In this document: one piece after another, positions 1-12,599 of the stretch
Numbering within the stretch: the first letter of the stretch is position 1
Layout of the letters: each line of letters opens with the position of its first letter
NCBI GenBank assembly: GCA_033961575.1
Contig: CM066732.1
Location: 68,424,687 to 68,488,686 of the forward strand
DNA: 64,000 nucleotides
Origin: Aselliscus stoliczkanus
Lineage: Eukaryota > Chordata > Mammalia > Chiroptera > Hipposideridae
Reading direction: 5' to 3'
The notes under the pieces: generated by a model
The model's input: only the letters and a program-made list of their open reading frames with translations
Database searches by the model: none
Told to the model about the DNA's origin: nothing
Position numbers and translations under genes: made by a program

Positions 1-2160
1 GATTTATTCCTGGAATGGAAGGTTGGGTCAGTATCTACAAATCAATTAACTTGGTAAACCACATAAACAAAAAAGATAAAAATCATATGATCATAACAAT
101 AGATGCAGAAAAATTGTTTGAGAAAATATAGCATTCACTTATGGTAAAAACTCTGAACAAAGAGGGAATATAGAGAACATACTTCAACATAATTAAGGCC
201 ATATGTGACAAACCCACCTCATACTCAATGGGGAAAAGCTAAAAGCATTTTCCTTAAGATCAGGAAATAGAGAAGGATGCCTACTATCATCACTTTTGTT
301 CAACAGTTTTGGAAGTCCTAGTCACAGCAATCATATAAGAAAAAAGCATAGAAGGCATCCAAATTAGGAAGGAAATAGTAACACTGTCATTATTTGTAGA
401 TGACGTGATACTATATAGACAGAACCCAAAATATTCCACCAAAAAAATTATCAGAACTGATACATGAATTCAGTAAAGTAGCAGAATACAAAATTAATAT
501 TCAGAAATCCATTGCATTTTTATATATGAATAATGAACTGTCAGAAAAGGAAATTAAGTAAACAATCCCATGTACACTTGCATCAAAAAAAAAGTAAATG
601 AAATACCTAGGAATACATTTTACCAAGAAACTAAAAAAACCTATACTTGGAAAACTATAAGACACTGAAGAAAGAAATTGAAGAAGATACAAATATATGG
701 AAGCATACGCAGTGGTCATGGACAGGAAGAATTAATATAGTTAAAATGTCCATACTACCCAAAGCAATCTATAGATTCAATGTAATCCCTATCAAATTAC
801 CAATGGCATTTTTCACAGAAATAGAAAAAATAATCCTGTAATTTATACTGAACCACAAAAGACCCCATATAGCCACAACAATCTTGAGAAAGAAGAACAA
901 AATTGGAAGTATCATACTACCTGATCTCAAACTATACTTCAAGGCTATAGTAATCAAAACAGCATAATACTGACATAGAAACATACACATAGATCAGTGG
1001 AACAGAACAGATAGCCCAAAAATAAACCTATGCCTCTATGGTCATTTAATCTATGACAAAGAAGAAAAGAACATACAGTGGGATAAAGACTGTCTATTCA
1101 ATAAATGGTATTGGGAAAACTGGGCAGAAACATGCAAAAAAATGAAACTGTATCTCCTTATACCATATATAGCAATAAACTCAAAATGGATTAAAGACTT
1201 AAATGTAAGACCCCAAACTATATGAAGAAGAACACATAGGCACTAAACTTGCTGACATTGCTCTTAGTAATATTTTTTCTGATATATTTTATCAAGCAAG
1301 GGAAACAAAAATAAATAAATAAATAAGTGGGACTACATCAAACTAAAATATTTTTGCACAGCAAAGGAAACCATCAGAAAAATGAAAAGATAGCCTACTG
1401 AATGGGAGAAGATATTTGCCAATGATATATCTGATTAGGCGTTAATATTCAAAATTTATAAAGAACTCATACAGGGCTGCTCAAGAGTGCGATCTCTAAG
1501 CAACAGGGTTGCTGGTTGGATTCCCGGCTGGAGCTGAGCAGCCTCTGAGCTGCTAACAGGTAGCAGGATGGCTCAGCTAAAAAAAAAAACTAAAGAAAGA
1601 AAGAACTCATACAATGCAACACCAAAAAACCAAACAACCCAATTAAACTATAGACAGAGGGCTTGAATAGATATTTCTCCAAAGAGGACATACAGATAGC
1701 CAATAGACACATGAAAAGATGTTCAACATCACTAATGATCAAAGAAATGCAAATAAAAACCACAATGAGGTATCAAGTCACACCTGTCAGGATGGCTATC
1801 ATTAATAAATCAAAAAACAAAAAGTGTTGGCAAGGATGTGGAGAAAAGGGAATCCTTGACTACTGTTGGTGACATTATTATTACTAATTGTTGCAGCCAC
1901 TATGGAAAATGGTTTGGAGGGTCCTCAAAAAATTAGAACTATCTTATGACCCAGAAAATCCACTTCTGGATATTTATGTGAAGAAGTCCAAAACACTGTT
2001 TCAAAAAGATATATGCACCCTTATGTTCATCACAGCATTATTCACAATAGCCAAGATGTGGAAGTGACCCAGTGCTCATCAATAGATGATTGGATAAAGA
2101 AGAGGTGGTATATTGAGTATGTAAAATAGAATCTTACCTTATATAATTGGCAGAATGGAG
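1..2160 (+). pseudogene. L1 ORF2 remnant (reverse transcriptase to C-terminus), plus orientation
   Basis: Conceptual translation in shifting frames gives LINE-1 ORF2 protein pieces: near base 1 the 'FIPGM' segment followed by '[14 protein letters not shown]', near 400 the 'FVDD' catalytic box of the reverse transcriptase, then the downstream C-terminal region ('[20 protein letters not shown]' at 1663). Many frame breaks and stop codons show an old dead copy. The left end continues outside the window and no 3'UTR or poly(A) is obvious at the right end. A SINE interrupts it at 1474-1600. Confidence 0.85.
1461..1613 (+). mobile_element. tRNA-derived SINE nested in the L1, with target-site duplication
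   Basis: The 13-bp direct repeat aagaactcataca occurs at 1461-1473 and 1601-1613. Between them lies a SINE body (1474-1600) with 'ctcaagagtgcg', 'gaggctgctaacaggtagcaggatggctc' type sequence (same tail class as the SINE at 9016) and an A-rich tail. The head is internally shortened compared with the 9016 copy. Confidence 0.8.
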
Positions 2161-2161
2161 A

Positions 2162-2469
2162 AAGTCATTATAATGGAGAGGAAGGTTAGGGATAATAAGA
2201 CTAAGTTATCAGTCCAAAGAAAATAGTTTCAAATTTTGGCTCTGAATATACTTGATTTGCAAAGAGTGCTAACTTCTTAGAGTATACAAGACATTTGAGA
2301 CTTCTGCAATGATGAATGTAACTGAAATCAATTATTTCTGCAGAAAATAATTTGCTCTTAGAAATAGCTGTGACTAAATGAATTTGTGGTTCATGAGACA
2401 CCAGAGATATCTATTTAAACCCAATTTGCTCTTTTGAATTAAAAAATGAAAATAAATACTTCATATAAT
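2162..2469. other. no recognisable feature
   Basis: AT-rich sequence between the L1 remnant and a DNA transposon. Only short open frames without recognisable content were seen. Confidence 0.5.
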
Positions 2470-3113
2470 TGCAGATCTTCCTGAACTTATGATGGGGTTA
2501 TATCCCGATAAACCCATTAATTTGAAAATATTAAGTTGAAAATGCATTCGATATCCCTAACCTACCAAACATCATAGCTTAGCCTAGCTTACCTTAAATA
2601 TGTTCAGAACACCTCCATTAGCTCACAGTTGGGCAAACTCACCTAACACAACGAGCATACTGTACAGCAGGGGTCCACAAACATTTGAGACAGAAGAGCC
2701 AATCTTGTCCCTCGAAGGTTTGCAAGACCTATAAGACAAATGAAATCATCATTATATGAATAATATCCTTTAAACATTTTATAAATGAAACTATGATAGT
2801 TCATTTTCAATTTTACTTCAGAGCCACATGTATGTACCCAAAGAGCTGCATGTGGCTCGTGAGCCACAGTTTGCTGACCATTGCTGTAGAGTGTCGGTTG
2901 TTTTACCTTTGCAATCATATGGCTGACTGGCAGCTGTGGCTGTCTGCTGCCCTGCAACACAAGAGTATCTTACTATATATTACTAGCCTGGGAAAAGATT
3001 AAAAACTCAAAATTCAAAGTAAGGTTTCTACTGAATGCGTTTTACTTTTGTATCATTGTAAAGTCAGAAAATGATAAATCAGATCATCATAAGTCGGGGA
3101 CTGTCTTTATGTA
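2470..3113. mobile_element. Tigger-like (pogo/TcMar) non-autonomous DNA transposon, split by a hAT element
   Basis: The left part ('taagttgaaaatgcattcga' followed by cctaacctaccaaacatcatagc) and the right end ('cataagtcggggactgtc') match the pattern I know from mammalian Tigger-type MITEs whose ends read as paired cgacttacgat-like arms. The hAT element at 2668-2883 separates the halves. The family name is from recognition only. Confidence 0.5.
2668..2883. mobile_element. hAT-type MITE with 8-bp target-site duplication
   Basis: The element starts 'caggggtccacaaac' and ends 'gtttgctgaccattg', the imperfect inverted ends typical of short hAT/Charlie MITEs, and contains 'agctgcatgtggctcgtgag'. 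It is flanked by ctgtacag (2660-2667) and ctgtagag (2884-2891), 7 of 8 bases identical, the duplication length expected for hAT. It has no transposase. Confidence 0.7.
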
Positions 3114-4929
3114 GTTTTAAAAGGTAATATGGCAGTAGTGCAAAACATTTGTGTGTGTATATTAAAAGGCTATTTATTTCTGCGTAGACTGAAAAAAATA
3201 AAAGCTTGAAAGATTATTAGAAAGTAACACATGCAATTTCTTTTCAAGTTTTGAAAACAGTTGATGATCCAGAAGTATCTCTTTATTATGTTCCTCTGTG
3301 TCTACCAAATCATTTTCCAGGCTGCACTTACAGTTTTCTCAAAATATGCCACCTCTTAAAGGGGTCAGTCCCTAGTAAGGTTTACCTATTGGCTTGGATG
3401 CTCTCTGCAAAGCAATGATGAAGCTCTTTCTTACCTTTATTTACCACAGTTTTTCTCAACGTTTTTTTTTCCCAGTGTTAACTCCATGAGGGGCCCTTTA
3501 AAACATGTTTCCCCTAATCAAGTCCATGAGGTGTTATCACAAATATACTGTCTACTTGTTATATACGCTATAAATATTGGTGCGTTATGCATAAAAAGAG
3601 TAAGATTTTTTTTACCCAAGAACAATTTTTGTCCTTAAGGGAAGGATCTTTTGTCATTGAGAATGTACATACCTCATTCAAAATAAACAATGTGTGATGG
3701 CTTGGTCAAGATGTATTATTAAGAAAGCTATAAAATTAATGAACACTCACAGCAGTTTTGTTTTTCCGAAGCAAAAATAGATGTTGTCTTGAGCATAGTA
3801 TGATATAAAAAAAAAAAAAAAAGATGACAAACTTTAGCATATTTCCCCATCTAGAAATGTTGGTTTAGATATTGAATCAGATGCGTAACTGTGAAATGTA
3901 AAGTATTATGATATGTAGCCATACTTGCAGAAGTTTAAATGTAAAGTATATGCATTTTTTTTATAAACATGAGAGATCTAAGGTAAAAGAAGCAAGCAAA
4001 TTAATGAAAAAAAAATTATTGAACACTGGAAACATGCCTGACCTCAAGGAGACCACTGTCTAATGGGTGACAGAGTGCCCCAAATCAAGATAGTAAAGGT
4101 CATATTCAAAGGTATAGAAAAGACTTATGAAGACTTAAATTGAAAATGCCCACAGGCAGACCAGCTGGACAGGGGACAGTTGGCAGCTGTAACAAGTCTG
4201 TGGGCATGGCATATTCTGGATCCTGAGGTGCCAGAAGTGAAGAGAAGCAGGCATAAAATCTGTTTCACATAGGAAAGCAGTTGGCAAACATTTAATGAGA
4301 TCAGTAAGTAGTGAAGGTTTCAACAAGGCAGGCTGGGTCACATCCAGATTTTCTTTCTTTTCTTTTTTTTTTTTTTTTTAAGGAGGAAAGGATAATTGCA
4401 GGGAAAATCATTACTAGTGAAAGAGAGATAAATAAATCAAGCCAAAGCTTGAATAAAGCAGTTGCACCCAGGCACAGGAACCTGGGTTAGTGGAAGTGGG
4501 TAACCAAAGTAAAAGAGTTTAAGCACTAGGTGCCTACAAACTAAAGAAACCTAAGAAGAGACAAAAAGAGAAGATACATGTGGCACTAGCAACAGCATAG
4601 CAACCCTTGATAGAAGATTTGAAGCTATCTTCCTTTACCTCTTGTTTCATGTTTCCTCAAATAAAACACCTGTAAATAGGTACACAACAGGTCACCTGAA
4701 ATGCAAACCATTGATGATAGTGATAACTTTAAAAGAAGTCTTTTCTGGGAGTCTCAAATTCCAACTCCCTTTATCATTCTGTCATGTCAGTCCTCAACAC
4801 TGAATCACTCTTTTTATTTTCTCTGTTATTGCTCTCAAATTTAACAACATTGCTAGAAAAAAACTGAAACAAAACCAAACCAAAACACAAGGAACTATAT
4901 TGGAATATAATGCTAAGTATCAATTTAAG
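3114..4929. other. no gene recognised; single-copy-like AT-rich DNA
   Basis: Contains A/T homopolymers (about 3808-3823, 4363-4379) and a short segment near 4020-4080 ('tgcctgacctcaaggagacc') resembling an eroded L2/MIR-era repeat. No exon, RNA gene or intact repeat was seen. Confidence 0.4.
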
Positions 4930-5530
4930 AAGACTAATTTCCCTAAGTCAGTCAGAGAAAGACAAATACCATATGATTGATCTCACTTATATGTGGAATC
5001 TGAAAAACTGAACGAATGAGCAAAGTAAACAGAAACAGTTTCATAGATATAGAAGACAAACAGTGTTGCTAGTTGGGAGGGGGATGGGGATGAGGGAGAA
5101 GGGGAAGGGATTAGACAGCATAAATAGGGAACTACAATATTGCCACAGGGATATGAAAGACAGTTCAGGGAATATAATTAATAATGTTGTAAATATTTTG
5201 TGGGGTGTCAGATGGTCACATGTCTTGTTAGGGAGACCATTTCATGGATGGAGTAGAGGCTTGATCACTGCACTGTACACCTGAAGCTGAGGTTGTATAA
5301 TATTGTATACCAACTGTAATTGAATGTATAGATAGTCACGGGATGTGGATTATACTGTGGAAGGGAGTCAGAGGAAGTATAATAGATATATATGATATGG
5401 GGGGGAGTGGGGTGGCGAATTAGGGGAGGGGATTTGTCACTTTGAGGGGTAAAAAGTATAACTATTGCACTGTGTTGTACACCTGAAACTAATTAAAATA
5501 AGTAAGTAAATAAATAAATAAATAAATTTA
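4930..5530 (+). mobile_element. L1 3' end (ORF2 tail and 3'UTR), plus orientation
   Basis: Begins in the ORF2 tail ('accatatgattgatctcac') and runs through a G-rich 3'UTR to an AATA-rich tail (about 5500-5530). The same 3'UTR occurs in reverse orientation at 24.52-25.1 kb, sharing 'tcacgggatgtggattat' and 'ccatttcatggatgg', so both copies belong to one L1 lineage. Confidence 0.85.
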
Positions 5531-5639
5531 AATTTGGGAACTAAAAAAAGACTAATTTGCCAATATATGATAAATTATCTTACTTACTACCATCCCAAGT
5601 GTAAACCTACGATCAGAAACTCACTTTATATACTCCACA

Positions 5640-5805
5640 GCACACTGCATTTCACATTTGTCTGTAATAATTATCTTCAACTAAATGGTTTTTTCATGTG
5701 TGTCTTCTCCAATCAATGCCAGCCTCTTGAGGGCAGGGGCACCTGCAGTGTGGTTATCACTATTTCCCTAACACCTAGTTCAGTGCATGGGACATATATA
5801 TTCTT
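5640..5805. repeat. L2/MIR-era relic
   Basis: The run 'cctcttgagggcaggggcac' followed by ctaacacctagttcagtgcatgg matches the common 'gagggcagggacc...cctagcacagtgcctggcac' pattern of old mammalian L2/MIR elements. Strongly diverged. Confidence 0.5.
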
Positions 5806-7930
5806 ATCTGTGCAATGATAGTGTGCAAGAGTAGAAGAGAGCAACACTGGAGGAGGGAAGAAGAGAAAGGCTGATTGAGAAAAAAGGAGGAAGGGGGGAA
5901 AAAACAAAGGGAATGGAAATTTTTTTTCTCTCAGAGTATAAAGAAAGCTTCATTTTTTTCCTCAGGAAGGCAACTTAGGGGGATGGTTGTTACCTGACAA
6001 ATAAATGCTGGTATTAAAATAAATAGTTATCTTCAGTCCTTTTTATACATTCTAAATGTGTCTATTATGAAATCTACATTATGAAGAATGATTTTAATCA
6101 CAGTAATATATTGAAAACCTGTTTAGTTATTTATCTGAGAATTAAAAAAAAAACATTTGATCAGACATTATTCTTTTTCTTTCCAATTATAAAAACCTTA
6201 TAAAACATCTCCAAGTATATGACGATTTAATAAACATCAGAAGTTTCCCAAGGAATATTTATTGCCATTGTAAAAAATAAAAAACAAACAAACAAAAACC
6301 ACACCCACTGGAGAATGAACACCTAATGATAATATTCTTTAGGACCATAAACATAATCCCATTTTACAAAACTATTCTACATGTTTTAAACTATTTTATA
6401 AAGTGCTATAAAGAACATTTACTGGTATAAAGAAACCAACTTTGTAAGTTCTTGGAGGTCTGCCATGCTTGGTTTTCTGAGGCCATTGTCTAGGGAACCC
6501 ACCCCATATGATCCTCTACCACAGCCGGTGGAATCCTGTGGGTCCTTGAATATTCAGCTAGTGTGAGGTGTGTTCTTGCCACCCTCATGTGGAACTTTGA
6601 CTATAATTTCACCATATAAAAAAGTCCAGTAGAGTAAAAAGCATTAATCAACACTATATTTATGTATTTTAAGGATTAATTAGGCATCTGTTGCTTAACT
6701 TTGGTGTACTAATCACTATTATATATTTTGAGAAATGGATTCAGAGTTCCAAAGATCAGTTTACAAATGAGTTTTTGGCAGAAAAATTGTCAGTGAAGTT
6801 ATATCCATAGTTTCCTAAAATATATGTTTTTTTCTCACTTTGCTTATGGCAGCCTAGTTAAGCCCACCATGCTACTGCTGCTTCAAAGAAGATGCTAACT
6901 CTCAGTGATTTTGGCAAGAGTTTGCTTTATTCTCAGTCAGCTTGCAAAGTCTCAAATAAGTGCACATATCTGTGCTTAGGCAGCCTAAACTTAGACCCTT
7001 TAAACTTACTTCAGACTCATACTTCTGCTCTGTCAGAGTACCATCATAAAAGCCCAGTCCCTGGCCAACTCTGCGCAAAACTCTTTTAGGCTCTCCTTCT
7101 TTGTCACTGTGTCACTCCCCTTGGGATAGCTAGGAGCTTTAAGGGCTGCTTAACCAGACAGGTTTTAAGAAATGTATTCTCAGCATTAACTGTTTTTTCC
7201 TAGAACTGTGTTTTCTTTACCTCTTGTTTTTGTGGGCCTGTTTGATGATACCTACTTTTCAAAAACAAACGTGTAATCTATTTTATAGATAGTTTTATAT
7301 AGCAGGGATGTAAAGAATAATATGTTAATTTGGCTTTCTTTTGGGAAATATTAAGCAGCTTTGAGCCACAGAACATTATGGTAGTTTTTGTTCAAACATT
7401 ACTTTCTTAAATAAAATGATACACATGTTGTAAATTAAAAATCAACTTAATGACATTACTATTCTTTATATACTTTTTCTATTGTACAACAGTATTTAAC
7501 ATTTCTGATACAATTGTTGGTGGAGAAATGTAATTATTTCTTTAAAATTTAATATTTTAAGAAAGGAAATATGAAGTCTAAATCAGAAGTCAGATTGGTG
7601 TATCATTATGCTTATGTAATGTCCAAAATATTCTATTTTTTATATCCATTGTGTTTGTTTCCTATTTTCTTAACAAAAGTCTAATGTAGAAATTGCAATG
7701 GAGCTTTTGTTTGATGCTAAATTCCTTGTACGTACAATATTATTAGATACTTCTTTTTGAAAACAGAAATATATTTGCCTAGCTTTAGTTTAGTATACTT
7801 GGTGTGACTGTTCTGAATAACCACTTTTCTCTGATGCCTCCAGTAAGAAAAGAGGAAAATGGCTGTATATGGCTGAATGTGCAACTCACAATTCCCTCTC
7901 CCTTCAGAATTCCATTAACGTATGTCTAAA
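5806..7930. other. no recognisable feature
   Basis: AT-rich sequence with a short AAAC-rich tract (about 6275-6300). Open frames are short and lack recognisable domains. Confidence 0.4.
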
Positions 7931-7934
7931 GGTA

Positions 7935-8150
7935 CCTGGAGGCAGCGTGGTACACTGAAAAGAGCTTTGATTGGTAAATACCCTGCCTTTATCTTTAACC
8001 ACTTCTGTAATTTTAGACAAATCATTTAAACTCTCTAAACTTACATTTTCTTACCTACAATATAATCGTAATGACAGAGTGATTGAGAGGCATCACTGAA
8101 ACAGCCAGCACTAATTATGTGTTTAACTGATTAATATGTAATAAATATCG
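7935..8150 (+). repeat. MIR SINE relic
   Basis: The order 'ggcagcgtggtacactgaaa', then 'tttagacaaatcatttaaac', then 'tctctaaacttacattttct' follows the MIR core (gtggttaagagc ... caagttacttaacctctctgagcc). Diverged as expected of an ancient element. Confidence 0.6.
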
Positions 8151-8251
8151 GCTTCCCATTTATCTTGAGTTATCTAACTTATTTACTGATATGCTATGTG
8201 TGTTGCTTTTTTAATAATAAGCTACAAGCCAAGGTTATTCCATTTGTGTTC

Positions 8252-8253
<2 letters not shown>

Positions 8254-8299
<46 letters not shown>

Positions 8300-8308
8300 C
8301 ATATATAT
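8254..8308. repeat. (CA)n microsatellite followed by a short (AT) tract
   Basis: About 47 bases of CA repeat with one interruption (acgc), ending in atatatat. Confidence 0.95.
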
Positions 8309-9003
8309 CCTAAATAGCTTTAGAAATTCTTCCTCTTTGCTGTGATATTTGCTGAAATACTCATCTTCTATTTAATTATCCTTTCTTTCTTACCCTTAGA
8401 AAAACATCAATTGCTTAATTTTAAATTAGTAATTCATACAATGAAAAAAATGCTTTTTTTTAGCTTTTATTGTTTTTTCAGCTTCCATATCTTTTTGAAT
8501 ATTATCAGTGTTTAAATGTGTTAAATATCTGGGTGAAAAAATGAGGAACTGTGACTCATTATTTTATATTGGACTTTGCAGAAATACCTTGAGTCATTTC
8601 AGATATGAATTGATTGATCTTTGATTGATTGATTGTTTGAACGGTCAAAGTTTACCATAGGTTATTATAAAGTCAGACCTAACAGGTTGAGAGAATGGAG
8701 AACAATATTTGCACTGGAAAACCAGGTAGTAGAAAGCCATAGAATACGTGGTACATATATCAAAACAATAAAGGTAAGCTCATACGGTGTGTTTATTTTT
8801 TAACTGAGTATTGATGGATAGAAAAAGGGTACTCAGATTCATAACTTTTTAAGTTGTAAAATGTGAATAGAAAAATGTTTCCAACCTCTCTGGGTTTTAG
8901 AAATTTGAAAATATCAAATTTAACAAATCCTATATGAATAAGTTCATTTGAGGTAATTTGACCTGACACAGAACCCAATAGGGAACTTCTGGTCTCTTCA
9001 AAA
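8309..9003. other. no recognisable feature
   Basis: AT-rich; a TGAT-rich stretch near 8610-8640. No gene or repeat recognised. Confidence 0.4.
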
Positions 9004-9216
9004 CTGTATCAATGGGGCCGGCCGAGTGGCTCAGTTGGTTAAGAGCTCGCTCAAGAGTGCGAGCTGAGCTCTGAGCAACAGCTGTTCGAGGCCAGCCCGA
9101 GCTGAGTTGCCATTGAGCTGCCAACAGGTGGCAGGACGGCTCAGCTAAAAAAAAAACAAAAACAACAACAACAACAACAACAACAAAAAAACAAAAAAAC
9201 AAAGCTGTATCAATGG
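9004..9216 (+). mobile_element. tRNA-derived SINE with 12-bp target-site duplication
   Basis: ctgtatcaatgg is repeated at 9004-9015 and 9205-9216. The body starts GGGGCCGGCCGAGTGGCTCAG with an A-box-like 'tggctcagttggttaagagc' and a B-box-like 'gttcgaggcc' near 9083, then the tail 'caacaggtggcaggacggct' and a long A/CAA-rich end. Structure and duplication both support a pol III-driven SINE copied by L1 machinery. Confidence 0.9.
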
Positions 9217-9368
9217 ATGAAGTACTGGCTTAGGAAATTATAAGTGAACTTTGCTCAAATAACAGCCTTGTATGGACTGGCCTGATTAAGTAGGAGCACC
9301 TATTTTGAGAATCATCAGAACTGATGCCTGAAAATGGGGAAGTTGATTCTGAACTAGAAATTATCTTA

Positions 9369-9726
9369 CAGTAGTCCCCACTTATCTGCGGGGTATACTG
9401 CCCAAGACCCCTAGTGGATACCTGAAATCGCAGATAGGGCCAAGCCATATGTGTATATATGTGTATATATTCTATCTGATAATCTGGAGGGGTACTAAGT
9501 AACTAAGAGGTGGGTAATATATACAGCATTAATATGGTGGACAAAAGAATGCATAACATCCTGGGTGGACAGAGCAGGATTACACAAGATTTTATCATAC
9601 TACTCAGAATGGCACACAATTTAAAACTTATGAATTGGTTATTTCTGGAATTGTCCATTTAGTATTGTCACACCTTGGTTGACCATGGGTAACTGAAATC
9701 ATGGAAAATAATACCTTGGACAACTG
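9369..9726. mobile_element. Tigger/pogo-type MITE with TA target duplication
   Basis: Starts CAGTAGTCCCCACTTATC and ends ...ACCTTGGACAACTG, with TA on both sides (9367-9368, 9727-9728), as TcMar elements require. The left arm 'tagtggatacctgaaatcgc' is typical of mammalian Tigger-derived MITEs. Length is 358 bp and there is no transposase. Confidence 0.75.
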
Positions 9727-9840
9727 TATTAGGAATGTCAGTAATTTGTGTCAGGATAAATGGGTGATGGCATGATAGTGCTAATTCTTGTGAGGCTACT
9801 ATTCTAAGATACTATGAGTGGGCTGCATTTATTGTACCCT

Positions 9841-9872
<32 letters not shown>

Positions 9873-9875
9873 TAA
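9841..9875. repeat. (TTTA)n microsatellite
   Basis: Eight or more consecutive TTTA units. Confidence 0.95.
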
Positions 9876-10692
9876 TATTCCTGAGGGTAAAGAGGTCAAT
9901 CTTATTCTTAAGAATATTTGGATTTCTGTCTTGTCTTCTCACCTTTTGACCATTTAGCCTATTTATTTTGTTGATTAATAGCTCTTTATGCATAATTTCT
10001 GAACATGTCTTACTTTGAACATGCTTCCTTCCACTGACTCTTGCTTTTTATATGACCTGCAAGGAGAAATGCTCACCTCATTGTGGATCTGTGCTCTAAT
10101 ACGACCAACTGTCCAGGTGCTTCACTTCATCTCAATAGCTACTGATCCGTACCTAGTCTTTTTTCATACATGGTTATAGCATTATTCATTAGAAACATAC
10201 AGCCAGACAGGCTTTACGTAAGTACACACCTATGGGTGACTCAGACCAGGAATGTCTAGTTGGAATTATCTGCACAGTAGTGGAGACATGGGCTCTATGA
10301 TAAGGCACAGCCGCCCACTGAGATATTGATATTCTATAACCGTGCTCATTCTGTGAAGTATAAATGAACACTGGAATTGATAGAGATAGATCCAGGTTGT
10401 GTGAAAACTGAATATTTAAATTTTTGGTTGCTGTCTTTTTTTTTTCTTTAAAGTACAAAATCACAAGTACAAAATCACATGAAAATAAATGCTCATTTAG
10501 AATTAGAAAAAAAAAATTCACTACAAAGTAGAATTTAAGAAAAGTCTGTAAACTACCCAAACTTGAAAATATCCAGGAAAAATAACATGGGGTTTATAAT
10601 AACTAACTGCCTGACATATCACTCAAACATATTTTTCCCTGAAGATTTGGATGCACAATCTATGATTGCTTCTTCACATATACTTGTCAGGA
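9876..10692. other. no recognisable feature
   Basis: Single-copy-like sequence. A 123-codon minus-strand open frame (10189-10560) has no recognisable domain and low-complexity content. Confidence 0.4.
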
Positions 10693-11299
10693 GAGAACTT
10701 CTATGGTTTTTTTGTTGTTTTGTTTTTGTTTTTGTTTTTAAAGATTTTTATTGGGGAATTGGGGGAGGGGAACAGCATTGGGGAATCGGAGAAGGGGAAC
10801 AGACAAGTTGCTGTCTTTTTGTTCTTCAGTCTAGTTGCGGAGGACGTTGCTTCACTGGCCCATGTTGGTATCATCATTGCGCTCTTCCCGGATGAGGCAG
10901 ATCGGTCGCCGGCCTCTGGATGGTCTCTCACCGCAACTATTGGCAGCTCACGCTGGCTGCCAGCCACTGACGCTGGCTGCCGGCCACTCACTGGACTATG
11001 GCAGCCCACTGCAGCAGGGGCTGCAGCCTTCACCATCGCTGGGGCTCACATAGCCCAGCTCCAGGTGGAGCTGTTGTTAGCTGTAGAAGGCAGTGTCACT
11101 GGCCCTCATGTGGGATCCGAACCGAGGCCGCTGGCATCCCAAAACCAGCTCTTAACCAATGCGCCACTCTGCCGGTCCTGTTGTGTTTTTTTTTGAGGGC
11201 AGTGTCACTGACCCTCACACGTGGAACCCAAACCGGGGCCGCTGGCTTCCCAAGCCAGCACTTAACCACCGTGCCTCTCGGCCGGCCCTGAGAACTTCT
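10693..11299 (-). mobile_element. SINE dimer: short SINE joined to long composite SINE
   Basis: In minus orientation a short head-only SINE (11289 down to about 11197, with its own A-run) is followed by a long composite SINE (about 11179 down to 10740) ending in the tail that reads 'aatccccaataaaaatcttt'-like on the minus strand. One direct repeat, gagaacttct, brackets both (10693-10702 and 11290-11299). Head motifs on the minus strand include the GGCCGGC start and the B-box 'ggttcggatcccacatgagg'-like segment. The long open frames here are products of this GC-richer repeat. Confidence 0.8.
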
Positions 11300-12599
11300 G
11301 TTTTGATCATGCTTTAAAGAGAACCAAATCCTTTCCTTATCATTTTTTACATGTAATTACCAAAAGCATTTTCTAAAGACTAGCTTCTGTCTTTGCACAT
11401 TTCAAGGTTTCCTTTTCTACCGCATGTATTTTGGGACTGGGTATCACAGAACACTTTTATATTTCAATAAGATGTCTAGTCCTATATTTCTTGTCATGCC
11501 ACCTAGAGTGTTGGTACAGAGGGAGAGAGGGATATTTGTGGAAGCTATGTCTATAATGGAATGGCTTACAATAACTGTTCAGGAAAAACAGCTATGAACC
11601 ACCTAAATACATCACACTAAAGCCAAAACTCAGTGCCTCTATAGCCAGATGCCAGAATTGCCAGAGGCCATGCCCAAGTCACCCAAAGAAAGAGAACTGT
11701 TCATGAGAATAATTTAGAGTGTGGGGGGAAAAAAAGACGGTGGTTTTAACCTTTTGTAATAAAAATTTTATTTTTGCAAATTGCACAAAAAAAATACAAA
11801 AATGTGAATACATTACTAGTGCATCTCAGTTCAAGTGAAAGGTCCTGAAGCTTAAGTGTTATTAGCTTTACATTATAATTTATTTTGATCATATACAAAA
11901 TATAATGTGCTTAGTGCTGACTTGGGAATGTGGAAACAGTTATTCTGATAATGAAAATTTTAAGTGGCAGAAACTTTTGTGTATCCTTTTGACAACATTG
12001 AAGTTATTGCTGTTTTAATGATTGCAATGTCCATAGAAATTTAAGGATAGAAACTGTATTGTTCAGGAGTAAATAGAATTCAATAAGAGAGAGAAATCAA
12101 ATGCAGAGAGGAAAAATTGAGCTTGCAGGTTATTTCTGTGCTCTTTTGCTTGACTTGGTGTTTCTAGTGACAGTGACTTGAGCATATACAATTAATAAAG
12201 GAAGGAAAATAAGAGATATGGAGAAGTTTAAAGACAAAGGGGTTAATTGATAGCTCAAGTTTACTGAGAAAGCAGAAAAATGAAGGCGATACAAAGCATA
12301 AGAGAAATGATCAGCTTGATTTCAAGAAAAACAATTCCATTACAAAAGAAAAGAATGAAAAAAGGTTGAGGTTGATGTAGATGGGATTTATGTTATGAAT
12401 TGTTTTACAATAAATAAGTCTTACTTTCATGATCACAAAATACATAAATTTCCAAAAGATAAAAGATAAATACAAAAGAGTTGAAAAGGGTATTCCTCCT
12501 TAACTAATCAATAATTTTAACACTGAGAAATATTTTAGTACTTCTGTTATACTTGAATGAAATTTTGACAATTTAAACAAAGATTTTATAAGTGCATTT
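11300..12599. other. no recognisable feature
   Basis: AT-rich, single-copy-like. No exon, RNA gene or clear repeat was recognised. Confidence 0.4.

Noticed and set aside
1663..1872. 69-codon plus-strand frame as a host gene
   Set aside because: It is a fragment of L1 ORF2; the same motif recurs on the minus strand at 25334-25639.
8254..8308. Dinucleotide arrays as CRISPR-like repeats
   Set aside because: Simple microsatellites without spacers, in mammalian DNA.
10666..11196. 176-codon plus-strand open frame
   Set aside because: Lies inside the minus-strand SINE dimer and translates repeat sequence.
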